From: Paracoccaceae bacterium
Lineage (GTDB): Bacteria; Pseudomonadota; Alphaproteobacteria; Rhodobacterales; Rhodobacteraceae
Length of the DNA stretch: 64,000 bases
Assembly: GCA_020832445.1 (NCBI GenBank)
Contig: JAFIEO010000038.1
Coordinates: forward strand, 1-64,000
Direction: 5' to 3'
Shown here: positions 51,294-61,112 of the stretch, piece after piece
Numbering within the stretch: the stretch's first letter is position 1
Layout of the letters: every line of letters begins with the position of its first letter
Program-made: the position numbers and the translations under genes
Notes under the pieces: model-generated
The model's database searches: none
Seen by the model: the letters and a program-made list of their open reading frames with translations, nothing else
Told to the model about the DNA's origin: nothing

Positions 51294-52490
51294 ATGCGCC
51301 TTTATCTTGCTGTGATAGCCGTGCTTGGCACGGTTTTGCCTGTTGCCGCGCGCGATGTCACTGCGTCTGTTCAGTGGGACATGACGACCCCGCCGGGCGC
51401 GGAAACAGTGACCGTTGTTCTGAACAGTGCCGGGGATTTGCTGGCACAACAACGCCTTGACGCTGACCCCGACAGCAACACGGCCACACACAGCTTCACG
51501 GCGCTGCCACGGCAGGCAGGCAGCTTGCAGGCAGGGCTGGTGCTGGACGGCCAGCTTCTGGCGCAAAGCGCGCGGTTGCAACTGGACGGACGCAGCGCGG
51601 CCCCCGAACTGGCCTTGCACCCGATCCTTGCGCTTGGTTTCCGGTCACTATGGGCCTGCGACGACGACACGGTGTTGACGCTGGCCCCCGCAGACCAGGG
51701 GCTGCGCGCCATTACGCCACAGCCTGCGCGGGTGTTTCTTGAACACGACAATGACAGCTATATCGCCGATGATGGAACGACGCTGCATGATGACGGGCCG
51801 CATATCACCCTGACTGCATCTGATGACGCCGCGCCTGTGACATGCGCGCGCATACCGGCACAGCCGGTTCTGCCCATCAATGCGTTTGCGGCAGATGAAA
51901 GCTGGCAAATCGAACTAGGGCTGGAGCAAGCGCTGATCACACTGCCCCGACCTGACGGTGATCAGGATATTGTTGATCAGATGAAAGCGCGCCGCACCAG
52001 TGACGGTGCACTTGTGTTCGACACAGATGCGATGTCCCTGCGCCTGACAGATGAATATTGCCTGCTGGACAATGCAGCCATCCCCTATCCGGTTTCGGCA
52101 GTCTTGACGCGCCATGTATCATCTGTTGTCAGCCGCGGGTGCGCCGGGGCACCACTGCGGCTGCTGCAAGGACGCACATGGTATGTCGACTCGCTTTTCG
52201 GCATTAGACATGGCCCCAACATCCCCGACCTGACGCTAGAGGTGGCGAACGGACAAATCAGCGGACGCCTTGCCTGCAATTTGTATGTCGGGCAGGCTGC
52301 AATCGTGGATGGCGCGCTGTCATTTACCGAACTTGGCACAACACGGCTGGCCTGCCCCACGGCGCAGCGCAATCTGGAATTGCGGTTTCTGGATGCGCTG
52401 GAACACGCGGATGGGTTTGACATAGGCAATCGGGGCGAGTTGATTTTGCGCAGCGGGCCTGTCACGACACTTACGGCACGCCGCCGCTAA
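51294..52490 (+). CDS. exported protein with C-terminal META domain
   Basis: 398-residue predicted exported protein. The signal peptide MRLYLAVIAVLGTVLPVAA ends near residue 19. Residues about 20-290 are unrecognised, beta-rich, with two paired cysteines (WACDDD near 116 and VTCARIP near 180). The last ~100 residues resemble a META (HslJ-like) domain: WYVDSLFGIRHGPNIPDLTLE, SGRLACNLYVGQA and LACPTAQRNLELRFLDAL (in parts). META domains occur in heat-shock or envelope-stress proteins. The ATG at 51294 has GGAG eight bases upstream; an ATG 27 bases earlier would spoil the signal peptide. Confidence 0.72.
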   Translation: MRLYLAVIAVLGTVLPVAARDVTASVQWDMTTPPGAETVTVVLNSAGDLLAQQRLDADPDSNTATHSFTALPRQAGSLQAGLVLDGQLLAQSARLQLDGRSAAPELALHPILALGFRSLWACDDDTVLTLAPADQGLRAITPQPARVFLEHDNDSYIADDGTTLHDDGPHITLTASDDAAPVTCARIPAQPVLPINAFAADESWQIELGLEQALITLPRPDGDQDIVDQMKARRTSDGALVFDTDAMSLRLTDEYCLLDNAAIPYPVSAVLTRHVSSVVSRGCAGAPLRLLQGRTWYVDSLFGIRHGPNIPDLTLEVANGQISGRLACNLYVGQAAIVDGALSFTELGTTRLACPTAQRNLELRFLDALEHADGFDIGNRGELILRSGPVTTLTARRR

Positions 52491-52496
52491 ACCCTT

Positions 52497-52967
52497 TCAG
52501 AAAACCGGCTGCTCGCCGGTTTCCTTGACCGCTTCCATCACAACATGAGTCGATGTGGATGTAATATAAGGCAACCCGGAAATATGTTCGGCCAGAACGC
52601 GCCTGTAGGATGAAATATCACGGCTGCGCACCTTCAGCAGGTAATCAAACGCCCCGGCAATAAGATGGCATTCTTCAATCTCGGGAACATTGCGCACCGC
52701 ATCATTGAAGGCCTGTAGCGCGGTTTCCCGCGTATCCGACATCTTCACTTCGACAAATGCAATATGCGCCGCGTCGATCTGGTGCGGGTCGATCATTGCA
52801 CGGTATCCCAGAATGACGTTCTGTTCCTCCAGCCTGCGCAGGCGCGCCTGGGTGGGCGATTTTGTCAATCCAATGCGCGATGCAAGTTCTGTCACGCTAA
52901 GCCGGCCATCAACGGCAAGAATGCGTAAAATGGCATGGTCAAAACTATCCAGCTTGATACGGGTCAT
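52497..52967 (-). CDS. putR: Lrp/AsnC-family regulator, probable PutR
   Basis: 156-residue regulator. The DNA-binding domain (about 5-60) includes LDSFDHAILRILAVDGRLSV and TELASRIGLTKSPTQARLRRLEE; the ligand-binding ferredoxin-like RAM domain follows. It is divergent from putA, and in many alphaproteobacteria this Lrp-type gene activates putA in response to proline. It therefore supplies the DNA-binding function that the PutA protein lacks here. Confidence 0.88.
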   Translation of the reverse strand: MTRIKLDSFDHAILRILAVDGRLSVTELASRIGLTKSPTQARLRRLEEQNVILGYRAMIDPHQIDAAHIAFVEVKMSDTRETALQAFNDAVRNVPEIEECHLIAGAFDYLLKVRSRDISSYRRVLAEHISGLPYITSTSTHVVMEAVKETGEQPVF

Positions 52968-53082
52968 TGTTTTGCTTCTTTTGTTTATTTCGGACTTATT
53001 GACTGCATTTATAAAAACTTCAGGCGCAATTCAATCGCAATATGTGAAACACTGGATCATATTCCTGAACATGGTGAGCAAG

Positions 53083-56000
53083 ATGACAACGCGATTGCGG
53101 CCACCGGCCCAGATTACCGAACACATACTGCGCAATGAAGCACAAGCTGTAGCCGCCGCGCGTGATCTGGCCGCGCTGGACGACGATGCACGCGCGCAAA
53201 TCACCGCCGATGCAGCGCGCCTTGTCACAGATATTCGCACCCAGGCCGCCCCCGGCCTGATGGAGGTGTTTCTGGCCGAATACGGGCTTTCAACGGATGA
53301 AGGCATCGCATTGATGTGTCTGGCCGAGGCGCTGTTGCGCGTCCCCGATGCCGCCACCATCGACGATCTGATCGAAGACAAGATCGCGCCCTCGGATTGG
53401 GGCAAGCATCTGGGGCGGTCTTCTTCCAGTCTGGTAAATGCATCGACATGGGCATTGATGTTGACAGGCCGCGTGCTGGATGACCGCAGCAAAAGCGCAG
53501 CACAGGTTTTGCGCGGGGCGGTCAAGCGGCTGGGGGAACCCGTGATCCGCACCGCAGTCGGGCGCGCCATGAAGGAAATGGGGCGCCAGTTCGTGCTGGG
53601 CGAAACCATTGACACCGCCATGACACGCGCTGCCAAGATGGAAGCCCGCGGCTACAGCTATTCCTATGACATGCTGGGCGAAGCGGCGCGCACCATGGAT
53701 GATGCACAGCGCTATCACACGGCCTATCGCAGCGCCATTCGCAGTATTGGGGCTGCCGCAACCGGCAATGACATCCGCACCAATCCCGGCATTTCGGTCA
53801 AGCTGTCCGCACTGCATCCGCGCTATGAGTTGGCACAGGCAGATCGCGTCATGGACGAACTGGTGCCACGGCTGCGCGAACTGGCGCGGCTGGCGGCGGC
53901 GTTGGGCATGGGGTTCAACATCGACGCCGAAGAACAGGACCGTCTGGCCCTGTCGCTGGATGTCATCTCCGAAGTGCTGCAAGATCCCGCACTGGAAGGC
54001 TGGGACGGGTTCGGCGTCGTCGTGCAGGCCTATGCCCCGCGCGCAGCCGATGTGATAGACTGGTTGCATGAACTGGCCCAAAAGCATGACCGCAAATTGA
54101 TGGTCCGGCTGGTCAAAGGGGCGTATTGGGATACCGAAATCAAGCGCGCGCAAGTCATGGGGCTGGACGGGTTTCCGGTGCTAACCCAAAAAGCGGCGGC
54201 GGATGTCAATTTCATTGCCTGTGCACGCAAACTGCTGGGCATGACGTCACGGATATATCCGCAATTTGCCACCCATAATGCCCACACGGTCGCTGCCGTT
54301 TTGCACCTTGCCGGTGACATGCAGATCAGCCCGCTAGACTATGAGTTCCAGCGCCTGCACGGCATGGGCGAGTCGCTGCACGATCTGGTCCTGACGCGCA
54401 ACAGCACACGCTGCCGCATTTATGCGCCTGTCGGCGCACATAAGGATTTGTTGGCCTATCTGGTCCGGCGGCTGTTGGAAAACGGCGCAAATTCGTCATT
54501 CGTGAACCAGATTGTCGATGCGGATGTGCCCCCCGAAACCGTAGCAGCCTGCCCGTTTGCGGCACTGGATGCACTGCCCGACGGACGCAACCTGAAGCTT
54601 GCGGTCGGGCCGGAATTATTTGGCACGGACCGTCGCAATTCATGCGGTTGGGATCTGGCCTGCCAGTCTGATCTGTCGGCGATCGATACTGCACGCGCCC
54701 CCCATAAAACACAGCATTTCCGTGCCGCGCCACTGCTTGCGGGCGAAATGGTCGGGGGCGTGCGCTATGACGCGCGCAATCCGGCCAATCCCGCCGATCA
54801 TCTGGGCGAGGTGACACAGGCCGCGCAAGCCGATGTCGATACCGCGCTGGCAGCCGCGCGCCCGTGGAATGCGGATGTTGCCACGCGTGCGCAAGTGCTG
54901 AACCGCGCCGCTGATTTATATGAACAGCATTTCGGCACCATCTTTGCCATTCTGGCGCGCGAAGCTGGCAAGACCCAGCTTGATGCGGTGGGCGAGTTGC
55001 GCGAGGCAGTGGATTTCCTGCGCTACTATGCGTTGCAGGCACAAAACCTGACCACGCCCGCGCGCGGCATGTTCACCTGTATAAGCCCCTGGAATTTCCC
55101 GCTGGCCATTTTCACAGGCCAGATCGCGGGCGCGCTGGCCGCAGGCAATTCCGTGTTGGCCAAACCTGCTGAGCAAACACCCGTCATTGCGCATTACGCA
55201 GCAACCCTGCTGCATGAAGCGGGCGTGCCGCGCGATGTCTTGCAATTGCTGCCCGGTGACGGGGCCACCGTGGGCGCGGCGCTGACATCTGATGCGCGCG
55301 TGGGTGGTGTAGCCTTCACCGGTTCTACTGAAACCGGGCTGCTGATCCGGCGGTCAATGGCAAAACACCTGTCGCCGGATGCCCCGCTGATTGCGGAAAC
55401 CGGCGGGCTGAATGCCATGATCGTGGACAGCACGGCCCTGCCGGAACAGGCGGTGCGTGACATTCTGGCGTCTGCGTTCCAATCGGCAGGCCAGCGATGC
55501 TCGGCGCTGCGCTGCCTGTATCTGCAAGAAGACATCGCCGAGGATGTCGAAAAAATGCTGTTCGGTGCCATGCAGGAATTGCGCCTTGGCGATCCCTGGC
55601 AACTGACAACCGATATCGGGCCAGTCATCGACACGGACGCCCGCGACCAGATTGCGGCCTATGTCGCACAGGCCGCCACTGACGGGCGCTTGCTGCATCA
55701 GACACAGGCACCAGCAGAAGGGTATTTCATCGCGCCAGCGGCAGTGCGTGTGCGCGGCATTCAGGACCTGACGCGCGAAGTGTTCGGGCCGGTTTTGCAC
55801 ATTGCGCGCTTTCGCGCCGCCGATCTGGACCGCGTGATTGATGACATTAACGCCAGCGGCTATGGCCTGACCTTCGGGCTACATACCCGCATTGACGCGC
55901 GCGTACAGCATGTGGTCGAACGCGTGTGCGTCGGCAATATCTATGTCAATCGCAACCAGATCGGCGCAGTGGTGGGCAGCCAGCCATTTGGGGGGGAAGG

Positions 56001-56541
56001 GCTGTCAGGCACCGGGCCAAAAGCGGGCGGGCCACATTACCTGCACCGTTTCGCACGCGCACAGGTGGATCATTCCGACCAACACGCCCGGACTGTGCCA
56101 CAAACTGCGCTGCAACAGGCACTGGCAGCGCCGATGCCAGCCAGTGCGCCCCTGCCCCCCGAACAGGACCTGCCCGGCCCCACGGGCGAGACGAACCGCT
56201 TGCGCCACGCCGCGCGCCTGCCTGTCCTGTGCCTTGGGCCGAAGGACGAACAGGCGCAGGCACAAGCAGGCGCCGTGCGCGCGCTTGGCGGGACTGCCGT
56301 GACACTTGCCGGCATACCCGACGGGCTGGACACACTGGACGGGTTTTCAGCGGTAATTTTCTGGGGACCGGAAGAACAGGCACGCGACATTGCCCTTGCC
56401 CTTGCCCAACGCAAAGGCCCCATTGTGCCGCTGATCACGGGCGCGCCGGATGCAGGCTATGTGTTGCTTGAACGCCACCTATGTGTGGACACCACGGCAT
56501 CGGGGGGCAATGCGCAACTGCTGGCGGAAGTCGGCGCATAG
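53083..56541 (+). CDS. putA: bifunctional proline dehydrogenase / P5C dehydrogenase PutA
   Basis: About 1152 residues, converting proline to glutamate. The FAD-dependent proline dehydrogenase barrel covers about 60-480 (YSYDMLGEAARTMDDAQRY, SVKLSALHPRYE, LMVRLVKGAYWDTEIK). The aldehyde dehydrogenase domain covers about 560-1000 (SPWNFPLAIFTGQIAGALAAG, catalytic Glu772 in ETGGLNAM and Cys806 in GQRCSALR). A further ~150-residue C-terminal segment resembles the ALDH-like tail of type B PutA. No ribbon-helix-helix is present at the N-terminus, so it does not bind DNA. Starts at 53083 or 53071 are both possible; the ribosome-binding site is weak. Confidence 0.93.
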   Translation: MTTRLRPPAQITEHILRNEAQAVAAARDLAALDDDARAQITADAARLVTDIRTQAAPGLMEVFLAEYGLSTDEGIALMCLAEALLRVPDAATIDDLIEDKIAPSDWGKHLGRSSSSLVNASTWALMLTGRVLDDRSKSAAQVLRGAVKRLGEPVIRTAVGRAMKEMGRQFVLGETIDTAMTRAAKMEARGYSYSYDMLGEAARTMDDAQRYHTAYRSAIRSIGAAATGNDIRTNPGISVKLSALHPRYELAQADRVMDELVPRLRELARLAAALGMGFNIDAEEQDRLALSLDVISEVLQDPALEGWDGFGVVVQAYAPRAADVIDWLHELAQKHDRKLMVRLVKGAYWDTEIKRAQVMGLDGFPVLTQKAAADVNFIACARKLLGMTSRIYPQFATHNAHTVAAVLHLAGDMQISPLDYEFQRLHGMGESLHDLVLTRNSTRCRIYAPVGAHKDLLAYLVRRLLENGANSSFVNQIVDADVPPETVAACPFAALDALPDGRNLKLAVGPELFGTDRRNSCGWDLACQSDLSAIDTARAPHKTQHFRAAPLLAGEMVGGVRYDARNPANPADHLGEVTQAAQADVDTALAAARPWNADVATRAQVLNRAADLYEQHFGTIFAILAREAGKTQLDAVGELREAVDFLRYYALQAQNLTTPARGMFTCISPWNFPLAIFTGQIAGALAAGNSVLAKPAEQTPVIAHYAATLLHEAGVPRDVLQLLPGDGATVGAALTSDARVGGVAFTGSTETGLLIRRSMAKHLSPDAPLIAETGGLNAMIVDSTALPEQAVRDILASAFQSAGQRCSALRCLYLQEDIAEDVEKMLFGAMQELRLGDPWQLTTDIGPVIDTDARDQIAAYVAQAATDGRLLHQTQAPAEGYFIAPAAVRVRGIQDLTREVFGPVLHIARFRAADLDRVIDDINASGYGLTFGLHTRIDARVQHVVERVCVGNIYVNRNQIGAVVGSQPFGGEGLSGTGPKAGGPHYLHRFARAQVDHSDQHARTVPQTALQQALAAPMPASAPLPPEQDLPGPTGETNRLRHAARLPVLCLGPKDEQAQAQAGAVRALGGTAVTLAGIPDGLDTLDGFSAVIFWGPEEQARDIALALAQRKGPIVPLITGAPDAGYVLLERHLCVDTTASGGNAQLLAEVGA

Positions 56542-56552
56542 GGAAGATTAAT

Positions 56553-56591
56553 CCGTGCGGGGTGGCGGGATGCTACCAGCCCCCCGCACGG
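56553..56591. terminator. hairpin between putA and ispG
   Basis: CCGTGCGGGG (56553-56562) and CCCCGCACGG (56582-56591) form a 10-bp stem with a 19-base loop that has further pairing inside. It abuts the ispG stop and lies 11 bp after putA. No T-tract follows on either side. Confidence 0.55.
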
Positions 56592-57722
56592 CTATTCTGC
56601 GGCCTGCTCGCGTGCTTTCAGGTCGTCCAGTTCGGCTGCGCGACGTTCCACCTGTTCGACAATATGGTCGATCATGTCGGCATTTGACAGCTTGTGGCTT
56701 TGTTTGCCAGCCAGATACACCATACCGGACCCAGCCCCGCCGCCGGTAAAGCCGACATCGGTCATCAGCGCTTCGCCCGGGCCGTTGACGACGCAGCCGA
56801 TAATCGACAGGCTGATCGGGGTTTTTATATGGGCCAGCCGGTCTTCCAATGCGGAAACGGTCTTGATCACGTCAAAGCCTTGCCGCGCGCAGGATGGGCA
56901 GGAAATAATGCTGACCCCACGGTGACGCAGCCCAAGGGATTTCAGTATTTCATAGCCGATCTTCACCTCTTCGACCGGATCGGCGGACAGGGACACGCGG
57001 ATCGTATCGCCAATACCCATCCAAAGAAGATTGCCCAGACCGATGGCCGATTTGACCGTGCCTGAAACCAGACCACCCGCTTCGGTTATGCCCAGATGGA
57101 TGGGCGCATCGGTTGCTTCGGCCAGCCCCATATAGGCAGCCGCTGACATGAACACATCTGATGCCTTCACGCTGATCTTGAAATCATGAAAGTCATTGTC
57201 CTGAAGAATGCGAATATGCTCCAGCCCGCTTTCGATCATGGCATCGGGACAAGGCTCGCCATATTTTTCCAGCAAATGTTTTTCAAGTGATCCGGCATTC
57301 ACCCCGATGCGGATGGAACAGCCATGATCGCGCGCGGCCTTGATCACATCGCGCACGCGGCTTGCATCGCCAATATTGCCGGGATTGATGCGCAGGCAGG
57401 CAGCGCCTGCTTCGGCGGCTTCAATCCCGCGCTTATAGTGGAAATGAATATCGGCCACGATGGGCACAGGGCTTTCGCGCACCACGTCGCGCAGCGCGCG
57501 GCTGGCATTGGTATCGGGCACAGAAACCCGCACAATGTCTGCCCCTGCCTCGGCGCAGGCCAGAACCTGCCGGATGGTGGCGGGCGCATCGCCGGAATCC
57601 GTGTTCGTCATGGTCTGGACACTGATCGGGGCGCCGCCACCAACCGGCACATTGCCAACCATGATCTGCCGCGACTTGCGCCGCTCAATGTTACGCCATG
57701 GGCGAATATGGTTGTGATCCAT
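56592..57722 (-). CDS. ispG: 4-hydroxy-3-methylbut-2-enyl diphosphate synthase (flavodoxin)
   Basis: 376-residue [4Fe-4S] enzyme of the MEP isoprenoid pathway (GcpE). The N-terminal TIM-barrel begins [21 protein letters not shown] and includes RVSVPD and INPGNIGD. The cluster ligands are the CPSC pair in SCPSCARQG near 270 and the third Cys in [10 protein letters not shown] near 304. The C-terminal helix is rich in Glu/Arg. The ATG at 57722 is preceded by AAAGGG. It lies downstream of rodZ; many bacteria keep rodZ-ispG adjacent, and the same order is found here. Confidence 0.95.
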   Translation of the reverse strand: MDHNHIRPWRNIERRKSRQIMVGNVPVGGGAPISVQTMTNTDSGDAPATIRQVLACAEAGADIVRVSVPDTNASRALRDVVRESPVPIVADIHFHYKRGIEAAEAGAACLRINPGNIGDASRVRDVIKAARDHGCSIRIGVNAGSLEKHLLEKYGEPCPDAMIESGLEHIRILQDNDFHDFKISVKASDVFMSAAAYMGLAEATDAPIHLGITEAGGLVSGTVKSAIGLGNLLWMGIGDTIRVSLSADPVEEVKIGYEILKSLGLRHRGVSIISCPSCARQGFDVIKTVSALEDRLAHIKTPISLSIIGCVVNGPGEALMTDVGFTGGGAGSGMVYLAGKQSHKLSNADMIDHIVEQVERRAAELDDLKAREQAAE

Positions 57723-57770
57723 GCGAAAAGCGCCCTTTGTCAGAAAACATCATATGATAGATAATCCACA

Positions 57771-57809
57771 TGATGGCGCGCGGCAACCAGCAGTTACCGC
57801 GCGCCATCA
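57771..57809 (-). terminator. strong hairpin between the rodZ-like gene and ispG
   Basis: A perfect 13-bp stem, TGATGGCGCGCGG and CCGCGCGCCATCA, with a 13-base loop whose ends also pair. It lies 18 bp downstream of the leftward rodZ-like stop. There is no T-tract, so it may attenuate rather than stop transcription into ispG. Confidence 0.6.
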
Positions 57810-57827
57810 GATCACAAAAGCAATGTT

Positions 57828-59054
57828 TCAGTCTGCGACTTCAGCGAAATCTATGAAATTCAACAGCTCGCTGTCCCCGCTCAGGTCTGCCGCAGCGAAG
57901 CGTTCGGACACGGCATCGGGCGATAGCCTGACCTGATCGACAACTTGTGCGCCGGGCGCTGTTGGCCCGAAGGGTTGCCCATCCACAAGCATATAAACAG
58001 AACCCGAATTGCCAGCCCGCAGGATTGGCGGTTCTTCGGATTGTGGCACGACATAGCGTTCGCCAGCATCCAGAATACGCTCGAACAACACAGTTCCATC
58101 GGCCGAGCGCACGCGAATCCAGCTTGGCCGCACGGCCAGCACCTCTACCTGAGGCGGTCCGTCACGGGTGACACGCACCTCTGCGGTCTCCAGACCGTCA
58201 GCCTGCGGAACAATCCCCCCCGATGCATCGGCCAAGGCACGATCAATCGCGCTGCGCGTCTGGTCTATTCTATCGGATGTGTCCCCTTCGCGGGGATTAA
58301 TGGCCGCAATCGGACCATCACGCGACACCATAACGGGTTCATCCAGTGCTTCGGGGCGGTACGCGCGCACAACACCCTGCGCATTGGCCACAATCGATTC
58401 TTCGCGCCCGATGCGCAGGTCATCTTCGCCAGCATCCGCGATACGGGGGGATGCGGCACCACTCATGACGGGGTCAAGATCTGCCATAACCTCTGGGGGT
58501 TGGTCTGCCGGAACAAGGTTAACGCGCTGAACTTCCTTCAGCACGGTCCATCCGCCATATCCAAGCCCCGCAATCAGCGCCAGAAGAACTGTGATGGACC
58601 CCAAGGCCGCCATGTCCAAACGACGCCAGAACGGCTCGGGTTCGGCGGCCAGCCTTGTGCGTGACAACAGACCGGGCTGGAAATCACGGTTGATCGGCAC
58701 ATTCGGACGTTTAGGCGCCAGCGCCTTTTGCAAATCCGGGCTGATTGAAAAATTCGTCTCGGCGCAGAATTTCGCGTAGCACCAATCTGGGTCCATCCCC
58801 AGATAGCGCGAATAAGACCGGACATACCCTGCGACGAAGCTCGTTGCCTCGAACGCTGAAAGATCGCCCGCCTCGATTGCAGAAATATATGTTGCGCGAA
58901 TGTGCAACTCTCGTTGAACATCCAGCAAGGACTTGCCCATGGTGGCGCGTTCGCCACGCATAAGATCGCCTAGTCGTACCTCGAAATCATCAAAGCCCAC
59001 AGCACCAGACTGTGTTTCAGCCTCAAGCTCGGGTTTGCTGCCAAACCACTTCAT
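57828..59054 (-). CDS. rodZ: RodZ-like helix-turn-helix membrane protein
   Basis: 408-residue protein. The N-terminal helix-turn-helix (about 26-95: FEVRLGDLMRGERATMGKSLLDVQRELHIRATYISAIEAGDLSAF in parts) is followed by one membrane helix near 152-170 (ITVLLALIAGLGYGGWTVL). A long periplasmic linker comes next, then a C-terminal DUF4115/RodZ beta domain (about 315-385: VRPSWIRVRSADGTVLFERIL). In rods RodZ links MreB to the cell wall. mreB is not in the window. The ribosome-binding site is AAGGGGCGGG. Confidence 0.87.
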   Translation of the reverse strand: MKWFGSKPELEAETQSGAVGFDDFEVRLGDLMRGERATMGKSLLDVQRELHIRATYISAIEAGDLSAFEATSFVAGYVRSYSRYLGMDPDWCYAKFCAETNFSISPDLQKALAPKRPNVPINRDFQPGLLSRTRLAAEPEPFWRRLDMAALGSITVLLALIAGLGYGGWTVLKEVQRVNLVPADQPPEVMADLDPVMSGAASPRIADAGEDDLRIGREESIVANAQGVVRAYRPEALDEPVMVSRDGPIAAINPREGDTSDRIDQTRSAIDRALADASGGIVPQADGLETAEVRVTRDGPPQVEVLAVRPSWIRVRSADGTVLFERILDAGERYVVPQSEEPPILRAGNSGSVYMLVDGQPFGPTAPGAQVVDQVRLSPDAVSERFAAADLSGDSELLNFIDFAEVAD

Positions 59055-59177
59055 TCCCGCCCCTTAACACAGATATTGTTGCTCAAATGCCACAAAACCG
59101 ACACGGATTTCTTCTGATCCATTGACGATTTGTTACAGTATACGGGTTTTCACATCGATTTGAAGCGTTAAGATTTA

Positions 59178-60401
59178 TCAGGCAGATATTTCGGCACGAT
59201 TTAGCGCACAATGCGCCCACATCCCGTCCATTGCACGCACAAGGTCATCGATCATGCGCGGCTTGTGAACCGGCGACGGGGTGAAGCGCAGGCGTTCCGT
59301 TCCGCGCGGCACTGTCGGAAAGTTAATCGGCTGCACGTAAATTCCGTGTTGTGACAACAACATATCCGATATTGCCTTGCAATGCACAGGGTGCCCGACA
59401 TGCACAGGCACGATATGGCTGCCATGATCAATGATCGGCAGGCCCAGCCCACGCAAGCGCATTTTCAGAATGCGGGCGTTTTCCTGCTGCTTGTCGCGCA
59501 AATATTGTGCAGTCTTCAGGTATTCAACCGAAGCGACCGCCCCCGCTGCCACTGCGGGCGGAATTGACGTAGTGAAAATGAACCCCGGCGCATAGGACCG
59601 CACAGCATCGCACATCTTGGCAGAAGCCGCGATGTAGCCGCCCATCACGCCATATGCCTTGGCAAGCGTGCCGTTGATAATGTCGATCCGGTGCATCAAC
59701 CCGTCACGTTCACACACGCCCGCGCCGCGCGGGCCATACATGCCCACAGCGTGCACTTCGTCTATGTAGGTCAGCGCGCCGAATTCATCTGCAAGATCGC
59801 AGATTTCCTTGATCGGGCCAAAATCCCCGTCCATCGAATAAATCGATTCGAACGCGATCAGCTTGGGCGCGGCGGGGTCATCAGCTTCCAGCAACTCGCG
59901 CAGATGCGCGACATCGTTGTGACGGAAGATCCGCTTGGCACCACCATTGCGGCGCACCCCTTCGATCATGGACGCGTGATTCAGCGCGTCAGAATAGATG
60001 ATCAGGCCAGGAAACAACTTCGGCAAGGTCGAGAGCGTGGCATCATTGGCAATATACGCAGAGGTAAACACCAGCGCCGCTTCTTTGCCATGCAGATCGG
60101 CAAGCGAGGCTTCCAGCCGCTTGTGATATACTGTCGTGCCAGAGATATTCCGCGTGCCACCCGAACCCGCGCCCGTCGCATCAAGCGCTTCACGCATTGC
60201 CTGCAACACAACCGGGTTTTGGCCCATACCCAGATAATCATTGCCACACCAGACAACAATTTCCTGTTGCTCGCCATCCGGGCGGGTCCACATCGCGTGC
60301 GGAAACTGGCCCTGACGGCGTTCGATATCGATGAAAGTACGGTAGCGACCTTCATCATGAAGCCTTTGAATGGCGGTATCGAGCGCGGCGTTGTAGTTCA
60401 A
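59178..60401 (-). CDS. hemA: 5-aminolevulinate synthase
   Basis: 407-residue PLP enzyme that condenses glycine and succinyl-CoA, the first step of tetrapyrrole synthesis in the Shemin pathway. Landmarks are [42 protein letters not shown] and the Schiff-base lysine in [14 protein letters not shown] near 248. I chose a TTG start at 60401: it gives [11 protein letters not shown], matching the start and exact length of Rhodobacter HemA. A GGGAG ribosome-binding site lies upstream, and the probable promoter (-10 at 60437-60442) excludes the ATG at 60437. Confidence 0.94.
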   Translation of the reverse strand: MNYNAALDTAIQRLHDEGRYRTFIDIERRQGQFPHAMWTRPDGEQQEIVVWCGNDYLGMGQNPVVLQAMREALDATGAGSGGTRNISGTTVYHKRLEASLADLHGKEAALVFTSAYIANDATLSTLPKLFPGLIIYSDALNHASMIEGVRRNGGAKRIFRHNDVAHLRELLEADDPAAPKLIAFESIYSMDGDFGPIKEICDLADEFGALTYIDEVHAVGMYGPRGAGVCERDGLMHRIDIINGTLAKAYGVMGGYIAASAKMCDAVRSYAPGFIFTTSIPPAVAAGAVASVEYLKTAQYLRDKQQENARILKMRLRGLGLPIIDHGSHIVPVHVGHPVHCKAISDMLLSQHGIYVQPINFPTVPRGTERLRFTPSPVHKPRMIDDLVRAMDGMWAHCALNRAEISA

Positions 60402-60436
60402 GACCCTCTCCCTCGCGGCTGCTGGGTACATATTCA

Positions 60437-60522
60437 ATTATATCGATCTGCTGCTATTGATCAACAGTCCGATCCAATCCCTGATAGGACAGGAACCTGG
60501 CGCTGCCTTTGACCTAAATCAA
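60437..60522 (-). promoter_or_regulatory. hemA promoter with FNR-type box
   Basis: Read leftward, TTGATC (60459-60464) and TATAAT (60437-60442) are spaced by 16 bp. Further upstream, TTGACCTAAATCAA (60509-60522) matches the FNR/FnrL consensus TTGATN4ATCAA at nine of ten fixed bases. Its centre falls about 85 bp upstream of the predicted transcription start, a distance seen in class I activation. FnrL control of hemA is known in Rhodobacter sphaeroides; here it is inferred from the site. Confidence 0.6.
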
Positions 60523-60579
60523 ACATGCGCTTAGAACAAATCAAAATTGCAGCGACCGATTGTCGCGAACGCGCGCGGT

Positions 60580-60996
60580 TCAGCGCGGCGCAATCTCCAG
60601 AACAACTTCACAGGCGCGCCCGCCACTGCGCAAGCTGTTGCATTCCGCGATGGCGGCAGCTTTTGCGCCCTCGATATCCGGCAGGTCAGACAGCGCAACC
60701 GCAGACTCCGCCGGCATTCCCTGCCGTATGAACCCGTCGGCAGGCGCAACCGCCAAGGCCCCGAACCCGCCTGCCCCTTCGGGCAGGAACAGCGCAAGCG
60801 CTTCTTCATGCTGGCCGACAAGGCGCAATGTCGTCAGTTCCTCTTCATCAAGGAAGTCATGCACATGCAGTGTGACCTGCGCATTTGCCAGATCATAGCG
60901 TTCTGACATGGTGGGGTTGGCATGGGCCGTGGTCATCGCTGCGCCAAGAATGGCTGCGACAAGCGGCAACAGGATGCGTGTATTGTGTGGTTTCAT
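60580..60996 (-). CDS. small exported protein of unknown function
   Basis: 138-residue protein with a clear signal peptide (MKPHNTRILLPLVAAILGAAM, cut near TTAHA). The mature part has DLANAQVTLHVHDFLDEEELTTLRLVGQHEE and ends with a segment holding two cysteines (AECNSLRSGGRACEVVLEIAPR, in parts) that could form a disulfide. I do not recognise a family. The ATG at 60996 follows GAGGG; an ATG four codons earlier is less well placed. It is transcribed toward hemA, 178 bp upstream of it. Confidence 0.68.
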   Translation of the reverse strand: MKPHNTRILLPLVAAILGAAMTTAHANPTMSERYDLANAQVTLHVHDFLDEEELTTLRLVGQHEEALALFLPEGAGGFGALAVAPADGFIRQGMPAESAVALSDLPDIEGAKAAAIAECNSLRSGGRACEVVLEIAPR

Positions 60997-61112
60997 GTCG
61001 TCCCTCATCCGAATCAGTCAAAACACTACTACGGGTTATAAACCCTCATGCGGGACTGGACAGCCCGACATGCTTTGATAGGCTGCGCATAACCTGTAAC
61101 CCGGAGAAGATA

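Noticed and set aside
59691-60512. 273-codon plus-strand frame opposite hemA
   Set aside because: HemA is certain on the minus strand, and this frame also runs through the hemA promoter.
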